NCBI RefSeq assembly: GCF_020179475.1
Contig: NZ_JAILXZ010000006.1
Coordinates: 52,264 to 116,263, forward strand
Length of the DNA stretch: 64,000 bases
DNA from: Novosphingobium huizhouense
GTDB taxonomy: Bacteria > Pseudomonadota > Alphaproteobacteria > Sphingomonadales > Sphingomonadaceae
Reading direction: 5' to 3'
Of the stretch, positions 19,361 through 26,995 are shown one piece after another. The position numbers and the translations under genes are program-made. The notes beneath the pieces were generated by a model. That model saw only the letters and a list, made by a program, of their open reading frames with translations. It had not been told where the DNA came from and did no database searches. Every line of letters starts with the position of its first letter. Position 1 is the stretch's first letter.

Positions 19361-20398
19361 ATGACGCATCGCATCCGTGCCGCACGGCTCGACGACCTGC
19401 AGCATCTCTACGAGATGGCCAAGCTGACGGGCGGCGGCTTCACCAACCTGCCGCCCGACCGCAAGGCGCTCACCGCCAAGCTCGAGCGCTCGGCCGCGGC
19501 CTACGCCAACCTCGAGGAAGGCGATCCCAAGTCGGACCGCGACGAATTGTTCGTGCTGGTGCTCGAGGACATCGCCACCGGCGAGGTGCGCGGCACGTCG
19601 CAGATCTTCACCCGCGTCGGCCAGCAGTGGCCGTTCTATTCCTACCGCATCGCCACGCTCACCCAGCATTCCAAGGAACTGAACCGCACCTTCCGGGCAG
19701 AGATGCTCAATCTCGTCACCGATCTCGAAGGGTCGAGCGAAGTCGGCGGCCTGTTCCTCCACCCCTCCGAACGCGCCGGCGGCCTCGGTATGCTGCTCGC
19801 GCGCAGCCGCTACCTGTTCGTCGCGATGCACCGCAAGCGCTTCTCCGACCGCATCCTCGCCGAACTGCGCGGGGTGATCGACGAGCGCGGCGGCTCGCCG
19901 TTCTGGGACGGCGTCGCCGGGCGCTTCTTCGGGATGAACTTCCAGGAAGCCGACTACTTCAACGCGATCAACGGCCACCAGTTTATCGCCGACCTGATGC
20001 CCAAGCATCCGGTCTATATCGCCATGCTGCCCGAGACCGCGCGCAGCGCGATCGGCCTGCCCCACCCCTCGGGCCGCGCCGCGATGCGCATGCTCGAGGA
20101 AGAAGGCTTCGCGCACGAGGGCTATGTCGACATCTTCGACGGCGGCCCGACGATGACCGCGCGCACCGACCGGGTCGAATCGATCTGCAATGCAAAGCCC
20201 GCGGTCGTTGCGCGCATCCGCGCGCCCGAAGGGAGCGGCCCTGCGCGCAAGGCGCTGGTTGCCGCCGGCCGGCTTGCCGATTTCCGCTGCTGCTTCGCCG
20301 AAGTCGGCGAGGACGAAACCGGGTTCGTTCTGGATCCGATTGCCGCGGCGGGACTGGGTGTCGGCGAGGGCGACACCGTCTGGCACGTGCGTCGCTAG
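19361..20398 (+). CDS. astA: Arginine N-succinyltransferase
   Basis: Transfers succinyl from succinyl-CoA to arginine, the first step of the AST pathway of arginine breakdown. The 345-residue protein fits the AstA/AruFG family, including [32 protein letters not shown], the acyl-CoA region [22 protein letters not shown], and [20 protein letters not shown]. It follows the M20 hydrolase by 7 bases. The other pathway genes (astB, astD, astE) are not in this window, so they are presumably elsewhere or replaced. Confidence 0.93.
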   Translation: MTHRIRAARLDDLQHLYEMAKLTGGGFTNLPPDRKALTAKLERSAAAYANLEEGDPKSDRDELFVLVLEDIATGEVRGTSQIFTRVGQQWPFYSYRIATLTQHSKELNRTFRAEMLNLVTDLEGSSEVGGLFLHPSERAGGLGMLLARSRYLFVAMHRKRFSDRILAELRGVIDERGGSPFWDGVAGRFFGMNFQEADYFNAINGHQFIADLMPKHPVYIAMLPETARSAIGLPHPSGRAAMRMLEEEGFAHEGYVDIFDGGPTMTARTDRVESICNAKPAVVARIRAPEGSGPARKALVAAGRLADFRCCFAEVGEDETGFVLDPIAAAGLGVGEGDTVWHVRR

Positions 20399-20563
20399 GG
20401 TCGGAACGGCGGGCTTCCATCGTCGTTGTGGGGGCGATGGCGCGGGCGGCTCAGGCCTCTGTCGCCATCCCTTACAGTGAAAATGGCGTTAACCAAAGGC
20501 TGGTGCGGAAATCTGCGTCTGGCATAAAGGTTGCGGATGGAGTCTCCAGCAAGAGGACCCACG

Positions 20564-20818
20564 ATGCTCGGCAAGATCGCAAGCCTGTTCCTGATCAAGT
20601 CCCGCTTCGAAGCCTTTGCGATCATCTACGCGCTGGCGCTGGGCGCGGTCGAGCGCGGCCATGTCTATCTCGGCCAGTATCCCGGATTCGGCGGCAAGCT
20701 GCTGTTCCTAGCCTGCACCGGCGCAGTGTTCATGGCCGGCGCCAAGATTCTCGACGCGCTGCGCTACGAGCAGGCGCAAAAGCAGCGCGAGCGCAAGCGC
20801 CTGGCGGAAGAAGCCTGA
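20564..20818 (+). CDS. Small inner-membrane protein of unknown function (84 aa)
   Basis: ATG at 20564 has AGAGGA 7-12 bases upstream. The protein begins MLGKIASLFLIKSRFEAF. It has two hydrophobic segments, about residues 17-33 (AFAIIYALALGAVERGH) and 44-62 (KLLFLACTGAVFMAGAKIL), and a charged C-terminal helix (RYEQAQKQRERKRLAEEA). I do not recognise a named family; such proteins are common hypotheticals in sphingomonads. It lies alone between astA and ssrA. Confidence 0.75.
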   Translation: MLGKIASLFLIKSRFEAFAIIYALALGAVERGHVYLGQYPGFGGKLLFLACTGAVFMAGAKILDALRYEQAQKQRERKRLAEEA

Positions 20819-20826
20819 AAAGGGAA

Positions 20827-20969
20827 GGAGCGCGTTTCTGTTGCCAGGCTCGCGCGCCTTCACCGACGGGGGGCGGAGCGAGCGAGCCCACAGGTCTGCG
20901 CGGAGTGGGGCGATTCTGTTGCTAGGCTCGCCCCGGGCCCCCGGTTTCCGATTCTGTTACCCGGTTCGG
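20827..20969. repeat. Array of three hairpins with a conserved 14-base loop and different stems
   Basis: Three stem-loops share the loop consensus TTCTGTTRCYMGGY but not their stems. The first is GCGCG/CGCGC (20830-20834 with 20851-20855). The second is GGGGCGA/TCGCCCC (20907-20913 with 20928-20934). The third is CCGA/TCGG (20948-20951 with 20966-20969). Stem pairing is kept while the sequence changes, as expected for functional RNA. The array sits between the 84-aa gene (plus) and the 3' end of the tmRNA coding piece (minus), so the transcribed strand is unclear. The third copy competes with a hairpin of the tmRNA end. Confidence 0.6.
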
Positions 20970-21276
20970 TCCGAACCGTGCTCCAACTTTGTAAGATCAG
21001 GCCGTTAGGCCGTCAGATTACGCCGCGAGAGCAAGTGCTTCGTTGTCGTTGGCACTTGTGAGTTTTGAGCCTTGAACGGGTTACTCAGCCCGGGCGAAAA
21101 CAGCGCTTTTCAACACACGTCGATCCTAGTTCGGCCCCATCAACACCCTTGCGACAACAAGGCCCGGCCTGTCTCAGCCGGTGGTGATGGTGGAGCCGCC
21201 GGGTACCGCCCCCGGGTCCGCTGCGCCTATTGCACGCCGCAGTTTATCGCCATAGCCGGTCGAAACCGGCATCGAC
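20960..21276 (-). ncRNA. ssrA: Two-piece (circularly permuted) transfer-messenger RNA
   Basis: tmRNA rescues stalled ribosomes. Read on the minus strand, the acceptor piece comes first and ends in CGGCTCC-A-CCA (CCA end at 21189), with a T-arm around CCGGGGGCGGTACCCGG. An intervening spacer of about 50 bases follows. The coding piece then starts at 21138 with GGGGCCG, which pairs with CGGCTCC through one G-U. The tag, in frame at 21053-21018, is ANDNEALALAA followed by TAA. A CCTATAT promoter element lies near 21280-21287. The outer limits (processing sites and 3' end) are approximate. The piece order is that of the permuted alphaproteobacterial gene. Confidence 0.95.
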
Positions 21277-21380
21277 CCATATAGGCGGCCCGCGCCAAAT
21301 GAAAAGGGGCGACCGGTCCGCTGCCCCCCACTGCGTCCGCTTCGCCTGAAGCCGCGTCCGCTTCTGTCGCAGCTGGACCG

Positions 21381-21848
21381 TCAGCCCTTCGCCCTGAGCG
21401 CGTCGCGGATCTCGGCCAGCAGTTCGATCTCGGTCGGCCCCGCAGGCGCCGCGGGGGCCTCGTCTTTGGGCTTTTCGAGCAGGCGGTTGGCCGCCTTGAC
21501 GATCAGGAAGATGATGAAGGCGACGATCAGGAAATTGACGCCCTGGGTGATGAAGTCGCCATAGCCGATCATCGGCACGCCCGCCGCCTTGAGCTGGGCA
21601 TAGTTGGCGGGGTCGCCCTTGTAGTCCGCCGGGATTGGGCCGAGCCGCACGAAATAGCGGGTGAAGTCGACGCCGCCGGTGATGAAGCCGACCACCGGCA
21701 TGATCACGCTTTCGGTCAGCGAGGTGACGATCTTGCCGAACGCGCCGCCGATGATCACGCCGACCGCCAAGTCGAGCACGTTGCCGCGCGCGATGAAAGT
21801 CTTGAATTCCTGCATCATGCCCATGACCCGTCGTTCCCCTTCGGTCAT
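21381..21848 (-). CDS. mscL: Large-conductance mechanosensitive channel
   Basis: MscL opens under membrane tension to release solutes during hypo-osmotic shock. The 155-residue protein has the N-terminal amphipathic EFKTFIARGNVLDLAVGVIIGGAF, and TM1 carries the gate residues. A periplasmic loop spans about 60-100, TM2 is FLIVAFIIFLIVKAANRLL, and the C-terminal helix is PTEIELLAEIRDALRAKG. The start at 21848 is supported by AAGGAG 11 bases upstream; an internal ATG at 21824 is a second option. It is divergent from the LemA operon, about 180 bases apart. Confidence 0.95.
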   Translation of the reverse strand: MTEGERRVMGMMQEFKTFIARGNVLDLAVGVIIGGAFGKIVTSLTESVIMPVVGFITGGVDFTRYFVRLGPIPADYKGDPANYAQLKAAGVPMIGYGDFITQGVNFLIVAFIIFLIVKAANRLLEKPKDEAPAAPAGPTEIELLAEIRDALRAKG

Positions 21849-22027
21849 TGTCGTTCCAACTCCTTGGTTGCCATCGGCGCGCCAACGCGACAAGCCGGAT
21901 CAGGTTGCAGATCGGACCCCGGCGCGGCGCGTGACGTTTCGTGTCGTCCCTTGAACGCCCTTCGCACCGCGCTACATTGCCCGCCGATGCCGGCCGTGCC
22001 CGGCGCACCAGAGGACATTTCAAAGCC

Positions 22028-22705
22028 ATGGCCGCTTCCTTCCTGTCCCGCCTCGCCCGTTTCGCCTTCGTCGCCGCAGCCGCCGCCGGGCTCTCGGCCT
22101 GCGGGGTCAACTCGATCCCGACGGCAGAGGAAAACGCCAAGGCCAAGTGGGCCGACGTGCAGAACCAGTACCAGCGCCGCGCCGACCTGATCCCGAACCT
22201 CGTCGCCACGGTGAAGGGCTACGCCAAGCAGGAACAGGACACCCTGACCAAGGTGACCGAGGCGCGCGCCAAGGCGACGAGCGTGCAGATTTCCGCCGCC
22301 GACGTCACCGACCCCGCCAAGATGGCGCAGTATCAGGCAGCGCAGGGCCAGCTCTCGGCCGGCCTCGGCCGCCTGCTCGCCTCGGTCGAAGCCTATCCCG
22401 ACCTCAAGTCGAACCAGAACTTCCTTGCGCTGCAAAGCCAACTCGAAGGGACCGAGAACCGCATCGCCGTCGCCCGCCGCGATTACAACGAAGCGGTCCA
22501 GGCCTACAACACCACCATCCGCACCTTCCCCGCCGTGATCGGCGCCAAGGTGATCTATGGCGCCAAGCCGATGGTGCCGTTCCAGGCGACGACGCCGGGC
22601 GCCGACACCGCCCCCACGGTCAGCTTCGACAGCCCGGCCGCGCCCGCCGCAGCCCCGGCCAACGACAATGCCGCCGCTCCGGCGAGCAAGGCGGCGGGCC
22701 AGTAA
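22028..22705 (+). CDS. LemA family lipoprotein
   Basis: A 225-residue LemA-family protein with a signal peptide and lipobox LSAC at about residues 19-22, so it is likely lipid-anchored. The helical LemA core shows WADVQNQYQRRADLIPNLVATVKGYAKQEQDTLTKVTEARAKA, SRLLA-type GRLLASVEAYPDLKSNQNFLALQSQLEGTENRI, and RRDYNEAVQAYNTTIRTFPAVI. The tail is Ala/Pro-rich. It leads a three-gene operon with two TPM-domain proteins, an association seen widely in bacteria. Biochemical function is not known. Confidence 0.9.
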   Translation: MAASFLSRLARFAFVAAAAAGLSACGVNSIPTAEENAKAKWADVQNQYQRRADLIPNLVATVKGYAKQEQDTLTKVTEARAKATSVQISAADVTDPAKMAQYQAAQGQLSAGLGRLLASVEAYPDLKSNQNFLALQSQLEGTENRIAVARRDYNEAVQAYNTTIRTFPAVIGAKVIYGAKPMVPFQATTPGADTAPTVSFDSPAAPAAAPANDNAAAPASKAAGQ

Positions 22706-22732
22706 GGCAGCGCGCGGGGGAGCGCCCCGGCG

Positions 22733-23524
22733 ATGCTCAAGCGTCTCGTCCTGATCGCGATGGCCGCGCTGGCGTTTTTTGCCGGCCCGGCCCTCGCGCA
22801 GACCTTTCCGAAGCTCACCGGCCGGGTGGTCGATGACGCGCACCTGCTCCAGCCCGATCAGGTGGCGGCGCTCGATGCCAAGCTCGCCGCGCTCGAACAG
22901 CAGTCGCAGCGCCAGCTCATCGTGGTCACGCTGCCCAGCCTCGATGGCTACGAGATCGAGGACTACGGCTACCGCCTGGGCCGCGCCTGGGGCATCGGCG
23001 ACAAGGGGCGCAACGACGGCGCGCTGCTGATCGTCGCGCCCAACGAACGCAAGGTGCGGATCGAGGTCGGCTATGGTCTCGAAGGCATCATCACCGACGC
23101 ATTGTCGAGCGTGATCATCCAGCGCGAGATCGTGCCCCGCTTCAAGCAGAACGACTACGCCGGCGGGATCAACGCCGCCACCGACCAGCTGATCGCCCAG
23201 CTCAGGCTGCCCGACGACGAGGCGCGCAAGGTCGCCGCCAGCGCCGCGCAGCAACAGAAGAAGGCCAGCGAACCGAAGTTCGATTTCGGCACGGTGGTGT
23301 TCCTGGTGATCTTCTTTTTCTTCTTCGTCCTGCCCTTCCTGCGCGCCATGCGCGGGGGTGGGCGGCGCTATGGTCGCAGCCCGGGCGTGATGATCTTCCC
23401 CACCGGCGGCTGGGGTGGCGGCTCCGACTGGGGCGGCGGTGGTGGCGGCGGCTGGGGCGGCGGCGGCGGCTTCTCGGGCGGTGGCGGCAGCTTCGGCGGC
23501 GGCGGCTCGTCGGGGAGCTGGTGA
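22733..23524 (+). CDS. TPM-domain membrane protein with Gly-rich tail
   Basis: A 263-residue protein with a signal peptide (to ALAQ, residue 23). A TPM_phosphatase domain spans about 28-150 (LTGRVVDDAHLLQPDQ, RQLIVVTLPSL, GRNDGALLIVAPNERKVRIEVGYGLEGIITDA). One transmembrane helix, VVFLVIFFFFFVLPFLRAM, is at about 185-205. A cytoplasm-side Gly/Ser/Trp tail (GGWGGGSDWGGGGGGG and on) resembles the low-complexity tails of this family. It lies 27 bases after the LemA gene and is followed at once by a second TPM gene. Plant TPM proteins act in thylakoid repair; the bacterial role is open. Confidence 0.88.
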   Translation: MLKRLVLIAMAALAFFAGPALAQTFPKLTGRVVDDAHLLQPDQVAALDAKLAALEQQSQRQLIVVTLPSLDGYEIEDYGYRLGRAWGIGDKGRNDGALLIVAPNERKVRIEVGYGLEGIITDALSSVIIQREIVPRFKQNDYAGGINAATDQLIAQLRLPDDEARKVAASAAQQQKKASEPKFDFGTVVFLVIFFFFFVLPFLRAMRGGGRRYGRSPGVMIFPTGGWGGGSDWGGGGGGGWGGGGGFSGGGGSFGGGGSSGSW

Positions 23525-23525
23525 G

Positions 23526-24206
23526 ATGATCCCCGACCTCACTGCCCAAGATCACGCCCGCGTCGCCGCTGCGGTCACGCAGGCCGAACTTGCCAGCGCC
23601 GGCGAGATCGTCACCATCGTGACCGCGCGCTCGGACAGCTACCGCGACGTAGCGCTCGGCTGGAGCGCCTTCGTCGCGCTGCTCGCGCTTGCCGCGCTCG
23701 AGCTCGCGCCCGATTTCTACATCGCGCTGGTCGATCGCGTGCTCGGCCTGTGGGCCAGCGACTGGAGCCCGCGCGCCGTGCTCGGCCTCGCGCTCGTCGT
23801 CGCCACGCTCAAGTTCCTTGGCATGCTGCTGATCCTGGCGTGGTACCACCCCTTGCGCCTCTTTCTCACTCCGGGGCCGGTCAAGGCATCGCGCGTCCAT
23901 GCCCGTGCGCTCACCTGTTTTCGCGTCGGCGCGCAGAGCCGCACCACCGGGCGCACCGGTATCCTGATCTACCTCTCGCTCGCCGAACACCGGGCCGAGA
24001 TCATCGCCGACGAAGCGATCGCCGCGAAAGTCGCTCCCGAAGTCTGGGGCGATGCGATGCACGCCATGCTCGGCCACTTGCGCCGGGGCCGCGTCGCCGA
24101 CGGGATGATCGCCGCGGTCGAGCAGGTCGGCGCGGTGCTGGCCGAGCACTTCCCCCGCGCAGCGGACGATTCCAACGAACTTCCCGACCGGCTGATCGAA
24201 GTGTGA
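23526..24206 (+). CDS. TPM-domain integral membrane protein
   Basis: The 226-residue protein begins MIPDLTAQDHARVAAAVTQAELASAGEIVTIV, the usual start of the second TPM paralogue. Two hydrophobic segments are at about 45-65 (WSAFVALLALAALELAP) and 90-110 (LGLALVVATLKFLGMLLILAW). A soluble C-terminal part contains RTTGRTGILIYLSLAEHRAEIIADEAIAAKV. The ATG lies 1 base after the first TPM stop, indicating coupling. It completes the LemA-TPM-TPM set. Confidence 0.85.
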   Translation: MIPDLTAQDHARVAAAVTQAELASAGEIVTIVTARSDSYRDVALGWSAFVALLALAALELAPDFYIALVDRVLGLWASDWSPRAVLGLALVVATLKFLGMLLILAWYHPLRLFLTPGPVKASRVHARALTCFRVGAQSRTTGRTGILIYLSLAEHRAEIIADEAIAAKVAPEVWGDAMHAMLGHLRRGRVADGMIAAVEQVGAVLAEHFPRAADDSNELPDRLIEV

Positions 24207-24230
24207 CGCCGCTCTGCCGTCGATCCCCCA

Positions 24231-24270
24231 ACCGTTCGTGTCGAGCGAAGCCGAGACACCGACCGCAACG
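24231..24270. repeat. Intergenic repeat related to one at 38621
   Basis: The spacer holds GTGTCGAGCGAAGCCGAGACAC, an inverted repeat (GTGTC/GACAC), followed by CGACCGCAAC. A diverged relative is found at 38621-38650 (GAGCGCAGCACCGAGACAGACCGCAAC). Sequences of this style recur in sphingomonad intergenic DNA. It lies 5' of the Nudix gene and may act as a weak transcription barrier. Confidence 0.4.
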
Positions 24271-24278
24271 ACCGGACC

Positions 24279-24833
24279 ATGCCCGTGAGCCTCGAAGAAG
24301 AATTCGCCAACGTCCCCGAGGAAGTCCGCTGGGAGGGCCGCTACATCGTCGCCAAGACACGCGGGCGCTGGGAATACGTCAGCCGCGCGCGCAACATCCG
24401 CGCCGCAGTGATCCTCGCCATCGACGAGGGCCACATTATCCTGGTCGAACAGTTCCGCGTGCCGCTCGGCCGCCCCTCGCTCGAAATGCCCGCGGGCCTG
24501 ATCGGCGATCTCGACGGCAGCGAGGGCGAGGACGCCGAGCTTGCGGCCGCGCGCGAGCTCGAGGAGGAGACCGGCTATCGCTCCGGGCGGATGGAGAACC
24601 TGGGCGAGTTCTATTCCTCGCCCGGCATGGTCACCGAGACCTTCACGATGTTTCGCGCGCACGATCTGGTCAAAGTGGGCGAAGGCGGCGGCACCGAGGG
24701 CGAGGGCATTACCGTCCATCGCGTGCCGCTTGCCGAATTCGACCGGTTCATCGCCGACAAGCGCGCGGCAGGCTACGGCATCGACGTGCGCATGCTGATG
24801 CTGCTCGGCGCGCGGATACCCGAACTGAGATAA
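24279..24833 (+). CDS. Nudix hydrolase (ADP-ribose pyrophosphatase-like)
   Basis: A 184-residue soluble hydrolase of nucleoside diphosphates linked to another moiety. The N-terminal beta-sheet includes RNIRAAVILAIDEGHIILVEQFRVPLGRPSLEMPAGLIG. The Nudix box is RELEEETGY, with an upstream Gly/Glu part lengthened slightly (GDLDGSEGED). This form and the FRVPLGRPSLEMPAG segment fit ADP-ribose pyrophosphatase-type enzymes, but substrate cannot be assigned from sequence alone. It lies 20 bases before an SDR on the same strand. Confidence 0.85.
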   Translation: MPVSLEEEFANVPEEVRWEGRYIVAKTRGRWEYVSRARNIRAAVILAIDEGHIILVEQFRVPLGRPSLEMPAGLIGDLDGSEGEDAELAAARELEEETGYRSGRMENLGEFYSSPGMVTETFTMFRAHDLVKVGEGGGTEGEGITVHRVPLAEFDRFIADKRAAGYGIDVRMLMLLGARIPELR

Positions 24834-24853
24834 CGACAACGGAGAGGACGAAT

Positions 24854-25636
24854 ATGGCTGGCAGGGTAGAGGGCAAGAAGGCGCTGGTCACCGGCGCCGC
24901 GCAAGGGCTGGGCGCCGCGCACGCGTGGACGCTGGCGCGCGAAGGTGCCAAAGTGCTGCTGACCGACATCAACGGCGAGGGCGCCGCCGCGCAGGCCGCC
25001 GCGATCAATGCCGAGCTCGGCGAAGGCACCGCCTTTGCCCTGCGCCACGACGTGACCAGCGCCGAGGACTGGGACGCCGCCATTGCCATGGCGGTCGCCA
25101 AGCTCGGCGGCCTGTCGGTGCTGGTCAACAACGCCGGCGTCGGCGTGCGCGGCAATATCGAGACGGCGACGCTCGAGGACTGGCGCCGCGGCTTTGCCAT
25201 CAACGTCGATTCGGTGTTCCTCGGCTGCCAGAAGGCGCTGCCGGTGATGAAGGAGAACCAGCCCGGCTCGATCGTCAACATCAGCTCGATCGCCGGCCTG
25301 ATCGCGTCCGACACCATGCCCGGCTACAACGCCAGCAAGGCGGCGGTGTGGATGCTGACCAAGTCGGTCGCGCTCTACTGCGCCAAGCGCGGCTGGGACA
25401 TCCGCTGCAATTCGGTCCACCCGACCTTCGTCGACACGCCGATCCTCGACGGCATCGGCGCCAACGCGGGGCTGACCAAGGACGTGGTCATGGGCAAGCT
25501 CGCCCGCCAGATTCCGCTGGGCCGGATCGGCGAGCCGCAGGACATCGCCAACGGCGTACTCTACCTCGCCAGCGACGAGAGCCGCTTCATGACCGGCGCC
25601 GAACTCAAGCTCGACGGCGGCATCAGCGCCCTTTGA
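24854..25636 (+). CDS. Short-chain dehydrogenase/reductase
   Basis: A classical SDR of 260 residues. The NAD(P) motif is TGAAQGLGAAHA (residues 14-25), with an acidic Asp in LLTDING that favours NAD(H). NNAG follows, then the catalytic Ser in NISSIAG with the Tyr-x3-Lys of YNASK, and a C-terminal MTGAELKLDGGISAL. Sequence style is close to 3-alpha(or 20-beta)-hydroxysteroid and cyclohexanol dehydrogenases; the true substrate is unknown. GGAGAGGA lies upstream of the ATG. Confidence 0.9.
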   Translation: MAGRVEGKKALVTGAAQGLGAAHAWTLAREGAKVLLTDINGEGAAAQAAAINAELGEGTAFALRHDVTSAEDWDAAIAMAVAKLGGLSVLVNNAGVGVRGNIETATLEDWRRGFAINVDSVFLGCQKALPVMKENQPGSIVNISSIAGLIASDTMPGYNASKAAVWMLTKSVALYCAKRGWDIRCNSVHPTFVDTPILDGIGANAGLTKDVVMGKLARQIPLGRIGEPQDIANGVLYLASDESRFMTGAELKLDGGISAL

Positions 25637-25710
25637 GGTTGCCCGGCGGGGGTTGGCGCGCCCCCGCCGCTCGCCTATGAGCGCCCCGCCAGAGGGGAAT
25701 TCCACACGAC

Positions 25711-26562
25711 ATGCCCGCGCCTTTGATCCTGACCTTTTCGTGCGCCGACCGTCCCGGCATCGTCGCCAAGGTGACCGGCTGCCTGTTCCAGGCCGACGCC
25801 AACATCCTCGAGGCGCAGCAGTTCGACGATGTCGAATCCGGCCGCTTCTTCATGCGCGTGGTCTTCGCCGCCGATGCCGGGCTCGAAGGCATGCGCGGCG
25901 CCATCGCGCCGATGGCGGCAAGCCTCGGCATGGACTGGTCGCTGCGCGATACTTCGGTCAAGCGCCGCGTCGTGCTGATGGTCTCCAAGTTCGACCACTG
26001 CCTCGGCGACCTGCTCTACCGCACCCGCATCGGCGAGCTGCCGATGGAGATCGTCGCGATCATCGGCAACCATCCGCTCGAGGCCTTGAACGTCTCGCTG
26101 TTCGGCGACCTGCCCTACCACCACCTGCCGATCAGCGCGGAGACCAAGGCCGCGCAGGAAGCGCAGGTAAAGCGCGTGGTCGAGGAAACCGGCGCCGAAC
26201 TCGTCGTGCTCGCGCGCTACATGCAGATCCTCTCCGACGATCTCGCCGGCTTCCTCTCGGGGCGCTGCATCAACATCCACCACTCGTTCCTGCCGAGCTT
26301 CAAGGGCGCCAAGCCCTATCACCAGGCGCACGCGCGCGGGGTGAAGATGATCGGCGCCACCGCGCACTACGTCACCGCCGATCTCGACGAAGGCCCGATC
26401 ATCCACCAGGACGTCGAGCCGGTCAGCCATGCCGACACGCCAGAGGATCTGGTGCGCAAGGGCCGCGACATCGAACGCCGCGTGCTGGCCGAAGCGGTGC
26501 GCCTGCACCTGGGCGACCGCGCGCTGCTCAACGGCAGCAAGACGGTCGTGTTCAAGAGCTGA
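25711..26562 (+). CDS. purU: Formyltetrahydrofolate deformylase
   Basis: PurU hydrolyses 10-formyl-THF to formate and THF, balancing one-carbon pools. The 283-residue protein has an N-terminal ACT domain ([28 protein letters not shown], residues 5-80). A PurN-like formyltransferase fold follows, with [33 protein letters not shown], the catalytic [20 protein letters not shown] and [14 protein letters not shown]. The ACT domain and length separate it from PurN at the start of the window. It converges with the DUF983 gene, with 3 bases between stops. Confidence 0.95.
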   Translation: MPAPLILTFSCADRPGIVAKVTGCLFQADANILEAQQFDDVESGRFFMRVVFAADAGLEGMRGAIAPMAASLGMDWSLRDTSVKRRVVLMVSKFDHCLGDLLYRTRIGELPMEIVAIIGNHPLEALNVSLFGDLPYHHLPISAETKAAQEAQVKRVVEETGAELVVLARYMQILSDDLAGFLSGRCINIHHSFLPSFKGAKPYHQAHARGVKMIGATAHYVTADLDEGPIIHQDVEPVSHADTPEDLVRKGRDIERRVLAEAVRLHLGDRALLNGSKTVVFKS

Positions 26563-26565
26563 AAC

Positions 26566-26991
26566 CTAGGGGCGGCCCGCCTCGCGCCTGCCGGGGCGCG
26601 GGGCAAAGCCGTGCATGCCCATCCACCACTGGAAGGCGATGATCGCGCCCTTGGCCGGGCGCAGCAGGCCGACCAGGAGCACCAGCGCCATCGCGGCCAC
26701 CAGCCCCATCATCGTCGCCAGCGACAGCTCGGTCCGCAGCCCCAGCGCGATGATCACCGGCGCCATCACGTGCCCGGTGATCAGGATCGCGAGATAGGCT
26801 GGAAAATCGTCGGCTGCGTGCAGCGTCCAGTTCTGCCCGCACATCCCGCAGCGCTCGACCGGCCTGACGAAACTCGCGAACAGGTGCGCGCCGCCGCAGC
26901 GCGGGCAGCGCCCTCGCGCGCCCCGCGCCAGCGCCGCGCCGAGCGAATGCGGCAGCGCGGAAGCGGACAGCGGCAGGGCGGCGTCGGGCAT
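26566..26991 (-). CDS. DUF983 membrane protein with zinc-ribbon motif
   Basis: A 141-residue protein with an N-terminal ribbon, RCPRCGGAHLF, and a second pair, RCGMCGQNW. Two transmembrane segments follow (YLAILITGHVMAPVIIALGL and MMGLVAAMALVLLVGLL) and then the typical FQWWMGMHGF. This is the DUF983 layout, common in alphaproteobacteria; members are near cytochrome oxidase genes in some genomes but not here. The start is 4 bases after the der stop on the same strand, so it likely shares the der transcript. Confidence 0.88.
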   Translation of the reverse strand: MPDAALPLSASALPHSLGAALARGARGRCPRCGGAHLFASFVRPVERCGMCGQNWTLHAADDFPAYLAILITGHVMAPVIIALGLRTELSLATMMGLVAAMALVLLVGLLRPAKGAIIAFQWWMGMHGFAPRPGRREAGRP

Positions 26992-26995
26992 CGGC

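Noticed and set aside
23400..23520. Tandem-repeat look of GGC-rich codons
   Set aside because: It is the Gly-rich tail of the first TPM protein, not an independent repeat or CRISPR.
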